A stretch of 64,000 nt of DNA from Pseudomonas paraeruginosa PA7 (GTDB lineage Bacteria > Pseudomonadota > Gammaproteobacteria > Pseudomonadales > Pseudomonadaceae), in assembly GCF_000017205.1 (NCBI RefSeq), contig NC_009656.1:5212001-5276000 (forward strand). Reading direction: 5' to 3'. A model generated the notes under the pieces. The model did not search any database. It had not been told where the DNA came from and was given only the letters and a program-made list of their open reading frames with translations. A program made the position numbers and the translations under genes. Shown here in pieces: positions 1 to 8,442 of the stretch; position 1 is the first letter of the stretch, and each line of letters begins with the position of its first letter.

Positions 1-1
1 C

Positions 2-298
2 CTGATCGTCGGCAACGACCTGGACCTGGACCCGTCCCACCAGCCGCGGCTGGTCGACGACCGGGCCAGCATCGCTCAGGACATCGCCCACCTGATCCGC
101 GAAAGCGGCCTGCTGGTCACGCTGGTCGCCGAGCGCAGCCGGCTAAGGCAGCGTGACTGTATCCAGCAGCTGGAACTGCTGGTGGAGTCCGACGAACGCC
201 TGGTGCCGGGCACAGTACGGATTATCGAAGAGGGGCCGGGCCGCTACCTGGTCACGGCCACCACTGTTGAATTCGGCGCAATCGAGGTAACGCTGTGA
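2..298 (+). CDS. Phage protein, DUF2590-like (3' part)
   Basis: An open frame enters from the left edge and stops at 296-298, giving 98 visible C-terminal residues. The text (DRASIAQDIAHLIRESGLL near the start, then a beta-rich end) resembles the small DUF2590 proteins that precede gpJ in HP1/K139-like prophages. That position is occupied by gpW/gp25 baseplate wedge proteins in other contractile phages, so a baseplate role is inferred. Its stop overlaps the GTG start of the next gene, which suggests translational coupling. The true start lies outside the window. The family call is by recall of sequence style, not by a profile search. Confidence 0.7.
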   Translation: MIVGNDLDLDPSHQPRLVDDRASIAQDIAHLIRESGLLVTLVAERSRLRQRDCIQQLELLVESDERLVPGTVRIIEEGPGRYLVTATTVEFGAIEVTL

Positions 299-1467
299 CT
301 GTAGATTTCAAGGCCGCACTGCGCGATGCCGGCATCCCCACCACCGAAGCCGAGCTGCGCAAGGCGTGGGAAAAGGAAGTCGAGGCCCAGGGCTCGCTGT
401 TGTCCAACACCAGCGCCTATTCGCCGTTCTGGCGCATCGTCACCGCGCTGGTGACGAAGCCGGTCCTGGCCCTGCTGGAGTTCGTCGCCGGCACCGTGCT
501 GCCGAACTTCTTTGTTCAGACTGCCGGCGGCGCCTGGCTCGACATGCTGGCCTGGGCAGTGGACGTCGAGCGCAAGCCGGCGACCCGCGCCCTGGGCTCG
601 CTGCTGTTCACCCGCGCCGCGCCGGCCAGCACGCTGGAAGTGCCCGCCGGCACGCGGGTGCAATCCGCCGCGATCAACGGCCACGTCTACGAGCTGGAGA
701 CAACCCAGCCGGGGCTGTTCAACGATGGACAGACCCAGGTGGCCATCCCCGTCCAGGCCGTCGAGCCGGGCAGCGGGTTCAACCTGGCGCCCGGTTACTA
801 CGCCATTCTCCCCGTGCCGGTCCCCGGCATCGTCCAAGTCGTCAACCCGGATGGGTGGCTGACCCAGCCCGGGGCCGACTCGGAGCCCGACAGCCAGCTG
901 CGCCTGCGCGTGCGCAACCAGTTTTCAGCGGTCAACCAGTACCACACCGACGCCGTGTATCGGGCGATGATTTCCGGGTTCCAGGGCGTGCGCCCGGATG
1001 GCGTCTATTTCGAGCACGGCGCCCCGCGCGGCCCCGGCTCAGCCAATGCGTTCGTGCTGTTCGACGCCGGCGTGCCGGCGGACGAGTACCTGCAGCAGAT
1101 CAACGCCTACATCCGCGACCAGGGCAACCACGGCCACGGCGACGATCTCCAGGTGTTCGTCATGCCCGAGACGCTGCACCAGGTGCGCGTCGAGATCTGG
1201 CCCCGGGCTAACCTCAGCATCGAGCAGCGCGCCGAGCTGAAAACCCAGGTGGAGCAGTTCATCCGCGCCGCCTTCCGCGAAAGCACGGCCAGCGACTACC
1301 AGCCGACGCTGACCTACCCGCAGTCGCGCTTCAGCTTCAGCCGCCTGGCCGAGGAGCTGCACGAGCAGTTCCCGCGCCTGGAGTCCCTGCACTTCGACAA
1401 CACCGACATTCTGTCGCAGCTGAATATCCCCCGGCTCCAGAGCCTGCAGGTGGTCGCCCATGATTAA
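295..1467 (+). CDS. Phage baseplate assembly protein J-like
   Basis: A 390-residue protein of the gpJ/gp47 baseplate wedge family, which in P2- and Mu-like phages forms the periphery of the baseplate linking the tail tube to the fibres. The N-terminal half contains the stretch ending GGAWLDMLAW and the ARALGSLLFTR-like strand region. The central part (about residues 185-260) carries the DSQLRLRVRNQFSA and FEHGAPRGPGSANAFVL segments typical of the family. The start is GTG, overlapping the upstream stop, and the 3' end overlaps the gpI-like gene by 8 bp. This packing is usual in a late phage operon. Function is assigned from family likeness and order; no truncation is visible. Confidence 0.88.
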   Translation: MTVDFKAALRDAGIPTTEAELRKAWEKEVEAQGSLLSNTSAYSPFWRIVTALVTKPVLALLEFVAGTVLPNFFVQTAGGAWLDMLAWAVDVERKPATRALGSLLFTRAAPASTLEVPAGTRVQSAAINGHVYELETTQPGLFNDGQTQVAIPVQAVEPGSGFNLAPGYYAILPVPVPGIVQVVNPDGWLTQPGADSEPDSQLRLRVRNQFSAVNQYHTDAVYRAMISGFQGVRPDGVYFEHGAPRGPGSANAFVLFDAGVPADEYLQQINAYIRDQGNHGHGDDLQVFVMPETLHQVRVEIWPRANLSIEQRAELKTQVEQFIRAAFRESTASDYQPTLTYPQSRFSFSRLAEELHEQFPRLESLHFDNTDILSQLNIPRLQSLQVVAHD

Positions 1468-1984
1468 GCTGCACTTGCCCTTCTGGCTGGACGGCCCCGA
1501 GCTGGCCAAGCTGCGCCGCGCCGCGCAGGCTTGGTGGGAGCGGGCCGAGGGCTGGCTGCGCTGGCCGCTGCTGCAGCTCGACGCGGAAACCTGCCACCTC
1601 ACGATCCTGGATCTGCTCGCCTGGCAGCGGGATATCAGCCGGTTTCGCGGCGAGCCGGAACCCCTCTACCGGCTGCGCGTGAAGCACGCATTCGTCAACG
1701 CCGTGGATGCCGGCTCCGTCGCTGGCGTGAAGCGGATCCTGCAGCGCCTCGGCGTCGGCTATGTCGAGATCGAGGAGCGCATGCCCGGTCGGGACTGGGA
1801 CGTCGTGCTGCTGACGCTGACCGACTCGCAGTTGTCCGCGAATCCCGAGCTGTTGCGCGTCCTGGTGCAACAGTACGGGCGCACCTGCCGCCGCTACGAC
1901 TTCCAGACCATCACCCCGGTGACGCTGCACGTCGTCGCCGTCGATTTCAACGACGACCAACAGACCCTGGTCGCGACCCTTTAG
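1460..1984 (+). CDS. Phage tail protein I-like
   Basis: A 174-residue protein directly after the gpJ-like gene, starting at an ATG within its last codons. The segment ILDLLAWQRDISRFRGEPEP (about residues 50-69), followed by LYRLRVKHAFVNA, matches the usual gpI family pattern of an N-terminal region around a conserved WQRD-type element. In P2 the J-I pair completes the baseplate wedge and gpI contacts the tail fibre. The next gene is indeed the fibre. The stop is followed by a good ribosome binding site (TTAGGAGCC) for the fibre gene. Confidence 0.82.
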   Translation: MIKLHLPFWLDGPELAKLRRAAQAWWERAEGWLRWPLLQLDAETCHLTILDLLAWQRDISRFRGEPEPLYRLRVKHAFVNAVDAGSVAGVKRILQRLGVGYVEIEERMPGRDWDVVLLTLTDSQLSANPELLRVLVQQYGRTCRRYDFQTITPVTLHVVAVDFNDDQQTLVATL

Positions 1985-1995
1985 GAGCCGAACAC

Positions 1996-3960
1996 ATGGC
2001 ACGCATTACCGCCGCCGGCGAACGCTTGATTGCCCAGAAGCTGGGCGAAAAGAAGATTCTGGAGGTCAGCCGCTTCGTGCTCGCCCTGGTCCCCGGGCTG
2101 GATCCCACCAGCCCTGTGGATCGCGACGCGGCCCTGCCGCCGGCGCAGCAGATCGTCCACACTGCGCCCGTCACCCAGGCCGGCTACGTCAACCCCAACC
2201 AGGTGGTTTACAGCCTCATGATGGGTTCGGACGTGGGCGACTTCGACTGGAACTGGATCGGCCTGGAGACGGCGGAAAAGGTCCTGCTGGCGGTCGCATA
2301 CGTGCCTGTCCAGCAGAAGCGCAAGAACCGCCCGCCGCTGCAGATCGGCAACAACGTGACGCGCAACTTCCTGGTGGCGTTCGACGGCGCCCAGGAGCTG
2401 ACCGGGATAACGATCGATGCCAGCACCTGGCAGCACGATTTCACCGTGCGCCTGGCCGGGATCGACGAGCGCGAGCGCCTGGCGAACCGCGATATGTTCG
2501 GTCGCGCTACGTTCTTTTCGACCGGTCTGTTGCTGGAGAAGGCAAGCACGAACTACCGCCTGAAGGCGGGCTTGGCCTACGTCGAGGGAATCCGCGTTCA
2601 CGCGCCGGAGGACGTCAGTATCGCCGCACCGTCGCTGCCGAACACGGCCTGGCTCGATGTGCGCCTGCAGCGCAGCCAGTCCGACGTCGTGGCGTCCTGG
2701 TCCATCGCCTGGGGCACCAACCAGACCGACTACACCGACAGCGCCGGCGTCCGTCACTACCTGGTCCCGCTCGCGGATCTCGACGCCGGCGGCAATCTGG
2801 TGGCCGACCGGCGCCTGCCGAAACCCATCACCGGACCGCTGGTGGATCACTGGGCCGCCCAGGTCGGCGATTATCCGAAGCTGCGCGCCCGGGCGACGAC
2901 AAAGACGGACGTCGGGCTGGACAAGATCCCGAACGCGATCAGCGACGACCCGGCCCTGGATCGCGGCGACGTGCTGGCCACGACGAAGGCGACCCGGGCC
3001 GTCCAGCTCCGGGCCGCCCAGGATCTGGACGACCTTGCCAAGAGCCTGGGGACTGCCGCACGGCGAGACGTCGGCACCGACGCCGGCGACCTCCTCGAGG
3101 TCGGCGCATTCGGCTGGGGAACGAATGACAGTCCGGTCGCCGCCTCAGTGAACATCTATGAATCATCCGTTACCAAGTTCACCCCGGCGACCGAATACGT
3201 TCCCGAGATCTTCGGCATGAGCTACGGCGTCGTCGCGACGTTCGCTTACAGCGAGCGAGAAACCCGTGCGTCGCAACTGTTTTTTGGGCAAAGCCCCGAA
3301 AACAAACTGATGTTCCGCTCTGGCAATTACACCTGGGCCCCGTTCCTGGAAATCTGGCATAGCGGCAACCTGAACCCCCAGGCCATCGTACCCGCCGGCG
3401 CCGTCGTGGCATTCGCCATGTACAGCCCACCGGCGGGCTACCTGAAGGCCAACGGCGCCGCCGTCAGCCGTACCGCTTACGCCGCTCTGTTCGCCACTAT
3501 CGGAACCTACTACGGCGCGGGAGATGGATCGACGACGTTCAACCTGCCGGATTATCGCGGCGAATTTTTGCGCGCACTGGACGACGGTCGGGGACTCGAC
3601 CTGGGGCGCCAATTGGGCACTCTCCAGTCGAGCCAGAACCTGGCTCATACCCACGGCGCGAGCAGTAGCGGCAATGGCGGCCACACGCACACCGTAACCG
3701 GGACCGCTGCGGCAGCAGGCGCGCACAGCCACAGCATTGCTTCGGTGAACGCCACCGCACTGGTTAGCGGCACACGCCTGGCAACGCTGGTAGGGAATGC
3801 GTCCAACAGTACGACAGACGTTGCCGGTGATCACACCCACGCCGTCACTGGTGTCGCCGCACTCGAAGGCACCCACAACCACACGATCTACGTCGAGTCC
3901 AGCGGCGGCAGCGAGGCCCGCCCGCGTAACGTCTCCGTCCTCATTTGTATCAAGTACTGA
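1996..3960 (+). CDS. Phage tail fibre with collar domain and HxH tip
   Basis: A 654-residue host-recognition fibre. The start was set at ATG 1996, preceded by TTAGGAG; the longer open frame upstream overlaps gpI and has no support. Residues 1-150 resemble the conserved baseplate-attachment end of phage fibres. The middle is repetitive and beta-rich. From about residue 470 a tail-collar type domain begins (VPAGAVVAFAMYSPPAGYLK, then GDGSTTFNLPDYRGEFLRA). The end carries five HxH motifs at residues 551-553, 563-565, 577-579, 613-615 and 627-629, the arrangement that coordinates metal in needle-like fibre tips such as T4 gp37. The protein ends VLICIKY. A separate assembly gene follows. Confidence 0.85.
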   Translation: MARITAAGERLIAQKLGEKKILEVSRFVLALVPGLDPTSPVDRDAALPPAQQIVHTAPVTQAGYVNPNQVVYSLMMGSDVGDFDWNWIGLETAEKVLLAVAYVPVQQKRKNRPPLQIGNNVTRNFLVAFDGAQELTGITIDASTWQHDFTVRLAGIDERERLANRDMFGRATFFSTGLLLEKASTNYRLKAGLAYVEGIRVHAPEDVSIAAPSLPNTAWLDVRLQRSQSDVVASWSIAWGTNQTDYTDSAGVRHYLVPLADLDAGGNLVADRRLPKPITGPLVDHWAAQVGDYPKLRARATTKTDVGLDKIPNAISDDPALDRGDVLATTKATRAVQLRAAQDLDDLAKSLGTAARRDVGTDAGDLLEVGAFGWGTNDSPVAASVNIYESSVTKFTPATEYVPEIFGMSYGVVATFAYSERETRASQLFFGQSPENKLMFRSGNYTWAPFLEIWHSGNLNPQAIVPAGAVVAFAMYSPPAGYLKANGAAVSRTAYAALFATIGTYYGAGDGSTTFNLPDYRGEFLRALDDGRGLDLGRQLGTLQSSQNLAHTHGASSSGNGGHTHTVTGTAAAAGAHSHSIASVNATALVSGTRLATLVGNASNSTTDVAGDHTHAVTGVAALEGTHNHTIYVESSGGSEARPRNVSVLICIKY

Positions 3961-3973
3961 GGCCCCCGCCCCC

Positions 3974-4684
3974 ATGACCACCCTGACCGTTTACCAAACC
4001 AACGCCCTGGGCCTGTACGTCGGCCCCACCGACGCCGATGAATCGCCTCTGGAGCCCGGCGTGTTCCTGATTCCCGCCGGTTGCGTGCAACTGGCCCCAC
4101 CGAAGGAGCCGAAGGGCAAGCGCGCACGCTGGACGGGATCCGACTGGGAGCTGGTGGACTGGCTCGACGGCGTGACCACCTACAGCACCCGCGACGGCTC
4201 GCCCCTGGTGCTGCAGGGCCTGGAACCGCTCCCCGAGGGCTACACCCTGCAGCAGCCCGGGCCGAACCAGGTCTGGAAGGACGGCGCTTGGGTAGACGAT
4301 CTGCCCGGCCTGCTCGCCGCCGCCCACAAGCGGAAGACCCTGGAGATCCGCGCCGCCGGCCAGGCGTTCCTGGACGGCGGTTTCTACTCCAGCGCCCTGG
4401 GCAACCCGCACTTCTACGCAAGCAGCCTGAGCGATCAGATGAACGTCACCAGCCTGGCCGCCCTGGGCATCAGCGCCGACTATCCGTGCGCCGCCGGCGG
4501 CGAGCAGAACCGCGAGTGGCGCCGCCACACGGCCAATCAACTGCGCCAGGTCGGCGTGGACCTGGTGCAACATCGCCAGGCTGGCCAGCAGCAGGTCGAG
4601 CGCCTGCAGGACGAACTGGACGCCGCCCTGGCCGCCCAGGATCTGGAACGCCTGGAGGCGATCACCTGGAGCATTCCGGCATGA
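3974..4684 (+). CDS. Phage tail fibre assembly protein (Tfa-like)
   Basis: A 236-residue protein starting at ATG 3974, 13 bp after the fibre stop; the longer frame into the fibre gene is not used. The N-terminal half contains W-rich beta segments (RWTGSDWELVDW, NQVWKDGAWVDD) seen in fibre assembly proteins. The C-terminal half (about 115-225) resembles the DUF4376 domain: KTLEIRAAGQAFLDGG, then QNREWRRHTANQLRQVG and a coiled helix. Such proteins chaperone folding or trimerisation of the fibre encoded immediately upstream. The stop overlaps the next start (ATGA). Confidence 0.78.
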   Translation: MTTLTVYQTNALGLYVGPTDADESPLEPGVFLIPAGCVQLAPPKEPKGKRARWTGSDWELVDWLDGVTTYSTRDGSPLVLQGLEPLPEGYTLQQPGPNQVWKDGAWVDDLPGLLAAAHKRKTLEIRAAGQAFLDGGFYSSALGNPHFYASSLSDQMNVTSLAALGISADYPCAAGGEQNREWRRHTANQLRQVGVDLVQHRQAGQQQVERLQDELDAALAAQDLERLEAITWSIPA

Positions 4685-5601
4685 CATGGGCACCCGTCAC
4701 CATGCGCTGGCCCGCACAGACGACCCGCTGGCTGGACGACCTGGGCGCGGCCCAGCAGCTCGCCAGCGGCGAGCTGGCGGGCACCGCCGAGCGCCTGCGC
4801 GGGCTCCAGGACCTGGCCACCACCAACCCGGGGCCGGTCGCCGGCGCCGCCAAGGCGGCCATCACAGCCGGGCGCAGCGCCATGGCCAGCACACTGGGCG
4901 AGGTACCGGCGTGCCTCGCGGTAACGCCGTTCCTCGCCGGCGTCGGCCAAGGCCAGGGCAACCAGCGATTCCTGTCCGCGCCGAACCTGCTGCAGCAACT
5001 GGCCGACAAGCTGCTGCAGCCGCAGCGCGACGACCAGGAACAGTACGCCCTGGTCCTGCTGTTCCTCGGCACCCGCTACGACCAGTTGGCCGCGACGCTG
5101 GCCCGCTTCAATGCCCTGCTGCCGGTCCCTGACCTGCAGCGCGCCGAGCGCCGCGCCGCGAGCCTGGCCCGCCTGGAACTGGAAAAGTGGATCATGCCCA
5201 GGACCACGCCCGGACCGCGCTGGCAGGACCTGCCGCTGGATCGCTGCACCATCACCCGCGCCGCCCAGCAGAGCCTGTCCGGCCAGTTGGCGGTTCTGGA
5301 GGGCTACACCGCCGACAGTTCGCCCATGGCCGAGCTGGGCGCCCTGGCGCAGCGCAAGCAGGCACTGCAGGCGAGCAAGGACAACGCACTGCAGGCGCTG
5401 CGCGAGCAGTTGGCCAACGGCGTGGCGGACGGCACGATGCAGGCCCGCCTGGTCGGCCCGGGCAATGCCGTCGAGCTGCGCCGGCAACTGCTCCAGGGCG
5501 AGGCCCCGGGCCACGAATGGGTCCTGTGCGCCGGCCTGGCACTGGTCGGCTCCCTCTCCGGCCTGGCGTTCGTGCGCGAGCTGGTGGGGCTGGATCCATG
5601 A
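4681..5601 (+). CDS. Phage tail-region protein of unknown function
   Basis: A 306-residue protein coupled by ATGA overlaps on both sides. It is helical and rich in Ala, Leu and Gln with several long amphipathic stretches (for example QQLASGELAGTAERLRGL near residue 22). It ends in a hydrophobic segment WVLCAGLALVGSLSGLAF (about residues 280-297) that could be a transmembrane or buried helix. I do not recognise the family. Its place between fibre assembly and baseplate genes suggests a tail role, but a hydrophobic C-terminal helix is unusual for a baseplate part. Confidence 0.6.
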   Translation: MTWAPVTMRWPAQTTRWLDDLGAAQQLASGELAGTAERLRGLQDLATTNPGPVAGAAKAAITAGRSAMASTLGEVPACLAVTPFLAGVGQGQGNQRFLSAPNLLQQLADKLLQPQRDDQEQYALVLLFLGTRYDQLAATLARFNALLPVPDLQRAERRAASLARLELEKWIMPRTTPGPRWQDLPLDRCTITRAAQQSLSGQLAVLEGYTADSSPMAELGALAQRKQALQASKDNALQALREQLANGVADGTMQARLVGPGNAVELRRQLLQGEAPGHEWVLCAGLALVGSLSGLAFVRELVGLDP

Positions 5602-6137
5602 CGCTGCTCCTCGATGGCCAGCAGGTCCATGGAAAGGGCCTGCAGGTGACGGCCAATCTGCGGATCGAAAGCGCTGACCTGTCCGGGCAGACCAGCAACA
5701 CGGCCAAGGCGCACAAGGGCTTCAAGCCCAAGGGGCTGACCGTCAGCCTGATGATTCCCTACGTGGACCAGGTGCACCTGGTCGAGCTGGTGCGGATGGC
5801 CGAGGCGACCGCCGGCGGCGGCCAGTTGCACACCTATCGGGTGGTGAACCAGACAGCGGCCGCGTTCGGCGTGCGCCAGGTTCAGTTCAGCGACAACCTC
5901 AGTGTCCGGGAAGATGACATTCTGCGGGCCTGGCGGATCCAGTTCACCCTGACCGAGCAGCTGTCCAACCCCGAGCGCGTGGAGACGCGCCGGCCCGGGA
6001 AACCGGTCCAGCAGCAGGTCGGCGCCGGCGCGCCGGTCGCGGATCCCGCCGCCGGCGGCGACGGCAAGCCAGGCCAAGAGCTGACCGGGTTCGAAAAGAT
6101 CCTGCAGCGCGTAGACGACGCCATCGGGGGCGCCTGA
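5598..6137 (+). CDS. Putative phage baseplate complex protein
   Basis: A 179-residue protein starting at ATG 5598 (ATGA overlap) and ending in a TGATG-type overlap with the next gene. Residues 1-135 look like a compact beta-barrel domain (LQVTANLRIESADLSGQTSN, then VSLMIPYVDQVHLVELVRMA) of the kind found in small baseplate or hub-associated phage proteins. A Gly/Ala/Pro linker follows, then a short acidic C-terminal helix. The assignment to the baseplate rests on context: it directly precedes the hub-like and spike-like genes. Confidence 0.55.
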   Translation: MTLLLDGQQVHGKGLQVTANLRIESADLSGQTSNTAKAHKGFKPKGLTVSLMIPYVDQVHLVELVRMAEATAGGGQLHTYRVVNQTAAAFGVRQVQFSDNLSVREDDILRAWRIQFTLTEQLSNPERVETRRPGKPVQQQVGAGAPVADPAAGGDGKPGQELTGFEKILQRVDDAIGGA

Positions 6138-6829
6138 TGAAACTTCACCAGGTGCTCACCATCAACGGCAAAGCCGTGCCGCTGGTCCAGGACGAAGTCC
6201 GCCTGGATCTGCGCACGCCTGGGCGGGCGTCGTTCACCATCAAGGCGGCGGAGCCGGTACGCGGCCTGGTCGCCCTGGACATTGGCTACAACGACCGGCC
6301 GCTGCAGCGGCACTTCCTGGGCTACGTCGAGCGCTGCAGCGCGGCGAACGCGACGGAACAGGTCCTGTTCTGCCGCGAGCTGGCCGCCGTCCTCGCCCAG
6401 CCCCTGCCGATGGGGCTACGCCACGTCGATATGCGCGAGGTCCTCGAGGACGTGAGCCGCCAGACCGGGCTGTCGTTCCGCGTCCCCGACGCCGACTACT
6501 CCAGGACGAAGGCCCCTTACTTCTACTCGCTCGCCGCCGGCTACCAGGCCATGGACAGCCTGGCCCGGGTGTTCGGCATCCCCGATTTCGTCTGGCATCA
6601 GCAGGGCAACGGCGAGGTCTACGCCGGCAGCTGGGCGGACAGCTACTGGGGCGCCCGGGCGCCCATCGAACTAGAGGCCGAGCTGTTCGACAGCTACCAG
6701 GGGCGGCAGTCCGCCGTCATCGCAGCACTCCCCGGGATCCGTCCCGGGGCCACGATCAACCAGGGCGAGCGCATCACATCCGTAACGCTCACCGGCACTC
6801 AAATGGCCATCAAATGGAAGAAGCCGTAA
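6137..6829 (+). CDS. Phage baseplate hub protein, gpD-like
   Basis: A 230-residue protein with features of the gp27/gpD hub family, which forms the trimeric ring that receives the spike. It has a beta-rich N-terminal half (VRLDLRTPGRASFTIKAAEP) followed by HVDMREVLEDVSRQTGLSF, a motif typical of late control D-like proteins. The next gene starts 16 bp before its stop and encodes the spike, the expected partner. It is shorter than P2 gpD (about 390 residues), so part of the hub function may be shared with the preceding gene. Role inferred from family and order. Confidence 0.65.
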   Translation: MKLHQVLTINGKAVPLVQDEVRLDLRTPGRASFTIKAAEPVRGLVALDIGYNDRPLQRHFLGYVERCSAANATEQVLFCRELAAVLAQPLPMGLRHVDMREVLEDVSRQTGLSFRVPDADYSRTKAPYFYSLAAGYQAMDSLARVFGIPDFVWHQQGNGEVYAGSWADSYWGARAPIELEAELFDSYQGRQSAVIAALPGIRPGATINQGERITSVTLTGTQMAIKWKKP

Positions 6830-7785
6830 CCCGCATCGTAGAGCGTCAATTCCCCGAACTCTCCGGCGGCTACCACCTGCCGCGCTTCGCCCGCGTCATC
6901 GCCGTGGCGGATCCACCGGCAGCGAACGGGATCTGCGACGAGTTCCGCCCGCGCTATGCCGTGGACCTGGAGATCCTGGACGTGAACGGCGAGGCCGACC
7001 CGGCATTGCCGCCCATGCCAGGCGTCCCGCTACCGCTGCCGAACGGCGGCGGCGAACGCGGGTTCCTGGCGTTCCCCGAGGAAGGCAGCATGGTGGTGGT
7101 GGGTTTCGCCTACGGCCTGCCGAACAAGCCGTTCATTTTGCAGATACTGCCCCACGGCCAGAGCCTGCCGAAGCTGCCGAAAGAGGATCAGCTGTGGCAG
7201 CACAGCGAAGCCGTTCTGCAGCGCGTAGACGGCGCGGGAAACTGGACGAGGCAGACGGACGGGCGGATCCGCGATCAGGCCATGGAGCGCGAGGTAGAGG
7301 CCCTGGAGAACGTCGAGCGCTACCAAGGTAGCCGAGTCGAGATCGAGGACCACGCGACCGAGCAGGTGGGCGGAGTCAAGCGGATCGAGGCGCTGGGTGC
7401 GCTCAAGCTGTTATCCGGCGGATCCGCCAGCCTGGCCGCCGTGGACGATCTACACCAGGCCACCGGGCGCGACCTGAACCTGGTTGCCAGCCAGCGCTAC
7501 AACGCCACCATCGGCGCCGACATGGACGAACGTATCCAGGGAATGCGCCGGAGCGTGGCGGCCGTCGCCCAGCGCCTGCAGGCGCCGACGACCTGGGTCG
7601 GATCCGCGGGCGTGAACGTCCTGCAAGTGCTGTGCGACCTGCTCGACCTGGTGGAGCAGATGAACAACCAGCTGGCCGGGCACGTCCACCCGCCAGTAGG
7701 ACCACCGACGAACGCCGGCGACTTCACCGCCGACGCGGCCCAGGCGGCCAACCTGGCCGCGAAACTGAAGCCGATCACCGCATAG
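6814..7785 (+). CDS. Phage baseplate spike protein, gpV/gp5-like
   Basis: A 323-residue protein starting inside the end of the hub gene. Residues 15-115 have an OB-fold pattern of a spike base (RFARVIAVADPP, then FLAFPEEGSMVVVGFAYGLP and KPFILQIL). The remainder is a repetitive beta-helix-prone region (YQGSRVEIEDHATEQVGGVK) and a helical C-terminus containing GHVHPPVGPPTNAGDF. Such proteins form the central membrane-piercing spike of contractile tails. It is the last gene of the late operon and is followed two bases later by a strong hairpin terminator. Confidence 0.72.
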   Translation: MEEAVTRIVERQFPELSGGYHLPRFARVIAVADPPAANGICDEFRPRYAVDLEILDVNGEADPALPPMPGVPLPLPNGGGERGFLAFPEEGSMVVVGFAYGLPNKPFILQILPHGQSLPKLPKEDQLWQHSEAVLQRVDGAGNWTRQTDGRIRDQAMEREVEALENVERYQGSRVEIEDHATEQVGGVKRIEALGALKLLSGGSASLAAVDDLHQATGRDLNLVASQRYNATIGADMDERIQGMRRSVAAVAQRLQAPTTWVGSAGVNVLQVLCDLLDLVEQMNNQLAGHVHPPVGPPTNAGDFTADAAQAANLAAKLKPITA

Positions 7786-7786
7786 C

Positions 7787-7812
7787 AAAAGCCCGCCAGA
7801 TGGCGGGCTTTT
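7787..7812. terminator. Bidirectional terminator at the end of the phage late operon
   Basis: A 9-bp stem AGCCCGCCA/TGGCGGGCT with a 2-base apex, flanked by AAAA on the left and TTTT on the right. It can therefore stop transcription from both the late phage genes and the converging hicA-hicB module. Confidence 0.85.
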
Positions 7813-7827
7813 CGATCCTGGCGTAGG

Positions 7828-8232
7828 TCACGCCACTGACAGTTCGCGCATCGCCGCTGTTGCCAGAAAGCCCGACCGAGACTGATAGCGCTTATCCACC
7901 TTCACGCGCTCATCGATCCGCTGCAGAAGGTGTTCCGGGAGCGTCGCATTAAAGCGTACGGCCTTGCCCAGGTACGGGGTCACGTCGAAGTCAACCACCG
8001 CCCATACGCCACCTTCGAAGTCCGGATTCTTCATATGGGCGTCAACGTCCTGCGGCTGGGGTAGCTCTTCGCCGTCCGTAACCAAGCCTTCGAAGTGCAA
8101 GGCCAGCGCCTCTTCTACATTGGCCAGGGCCTCGGACACCGTAGCGCCGGCAGAGAAGCAACCCGGCACATCGGGCACAGTCACGCCATAGTCAGAATCA
8201 GGGTCTTTGTGTAACACCACGGGGAATTTCAT
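7828..8232 (-). CDS. hicB: HicB antitoxin
   Basis: A 134-residue antitoxin of the HicAB module. Residues 1-70 form the HicB RNase H-like fold (FPVVLHKDPDSDYGVTVPD, then GCFSAGATVSEALANVEEA). Residues 90-134 fit a ribbon-helix-helix DNA-binding domain (VRFNATLPEHLLQRIDERV, then SRSGFLATAA), so it should both neutralise HicA and repress its own promoter. It lies downstream of hicA by 27 bp on the same strand. GGAG lies upstream of the ATG. Such modules are common in prophages and islands, where they may stabilise the element; that role is inferred. Confidence 0.9.
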   Translation of the reverse strand: MKFPVVLHKDPDSDYGVTVPDVPGCFSAGATVSEALANVEEALALHFEGLVTDGEELPQPQDVDAHMKNPDFEGGVWAVVDFDVTPYLGKAVRFNATLPEHLLQRIDERVKVDKRYQSRSGFLATAAMRELSVA

Positions 8233-8259
8233 GGCTCTACTCCGTGAGATTGACCGGCC

Positions 8260-8442
8260 TCACTTGAGGCCGGCTTGTTTCAGTATGTTGTTCAGGGTTC
8301 CTTTCGGTATCGTCGAGGACGGATGTTGAACCGTCACCTTTCCAGGCTTTGAAGGATGTTTGAACTGGTGGTGGCTACCTTTCACCGCCACTTCATACCA
8401 GCCATCCTCCAACAGCAAATCAATCACTTCCCTACTCCGCAT
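8260..8442 (-). CDS. hicA: HicA toxin (mRNA interferase)
   Basis: A 60-residue double-stranded-RNA-binding-fold toxin that cleaves mRNA in studied HicA families. MRSREVIDLLLEDGWYEVAV and GSHHQFKHP contain the catalytic His region (the second His of GSHHQF being the likely nuclease residue), followed by VTVQHPSSTIPKGTLNNILK, the classic HicA ending. I chose ATG 8442 over the in-frame ATG 39 bases upstream because a perfect GGAGGA lies just 5' of it and the shorter form has the family length. All recognisable residues are intact, so the toxin should be active and held in check by HicB. Confidence 0.9.
   Translation of the reverse strand: MRSREVIDLLLEDGWYEVAVKGSHHQFKHPSKPGKVTVQHPSSTIPKGTLNNILKQAGLK

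Noticed and set aside
1-7785. Mu-like transposable prophage
   Set aside because: No transposase genes are in view. The DUF2590-like gene, J-I-fibre-assembly order and hub and spike at the end of the operon fit HP1/K139-type phages better; the early region would be needed to be certain.
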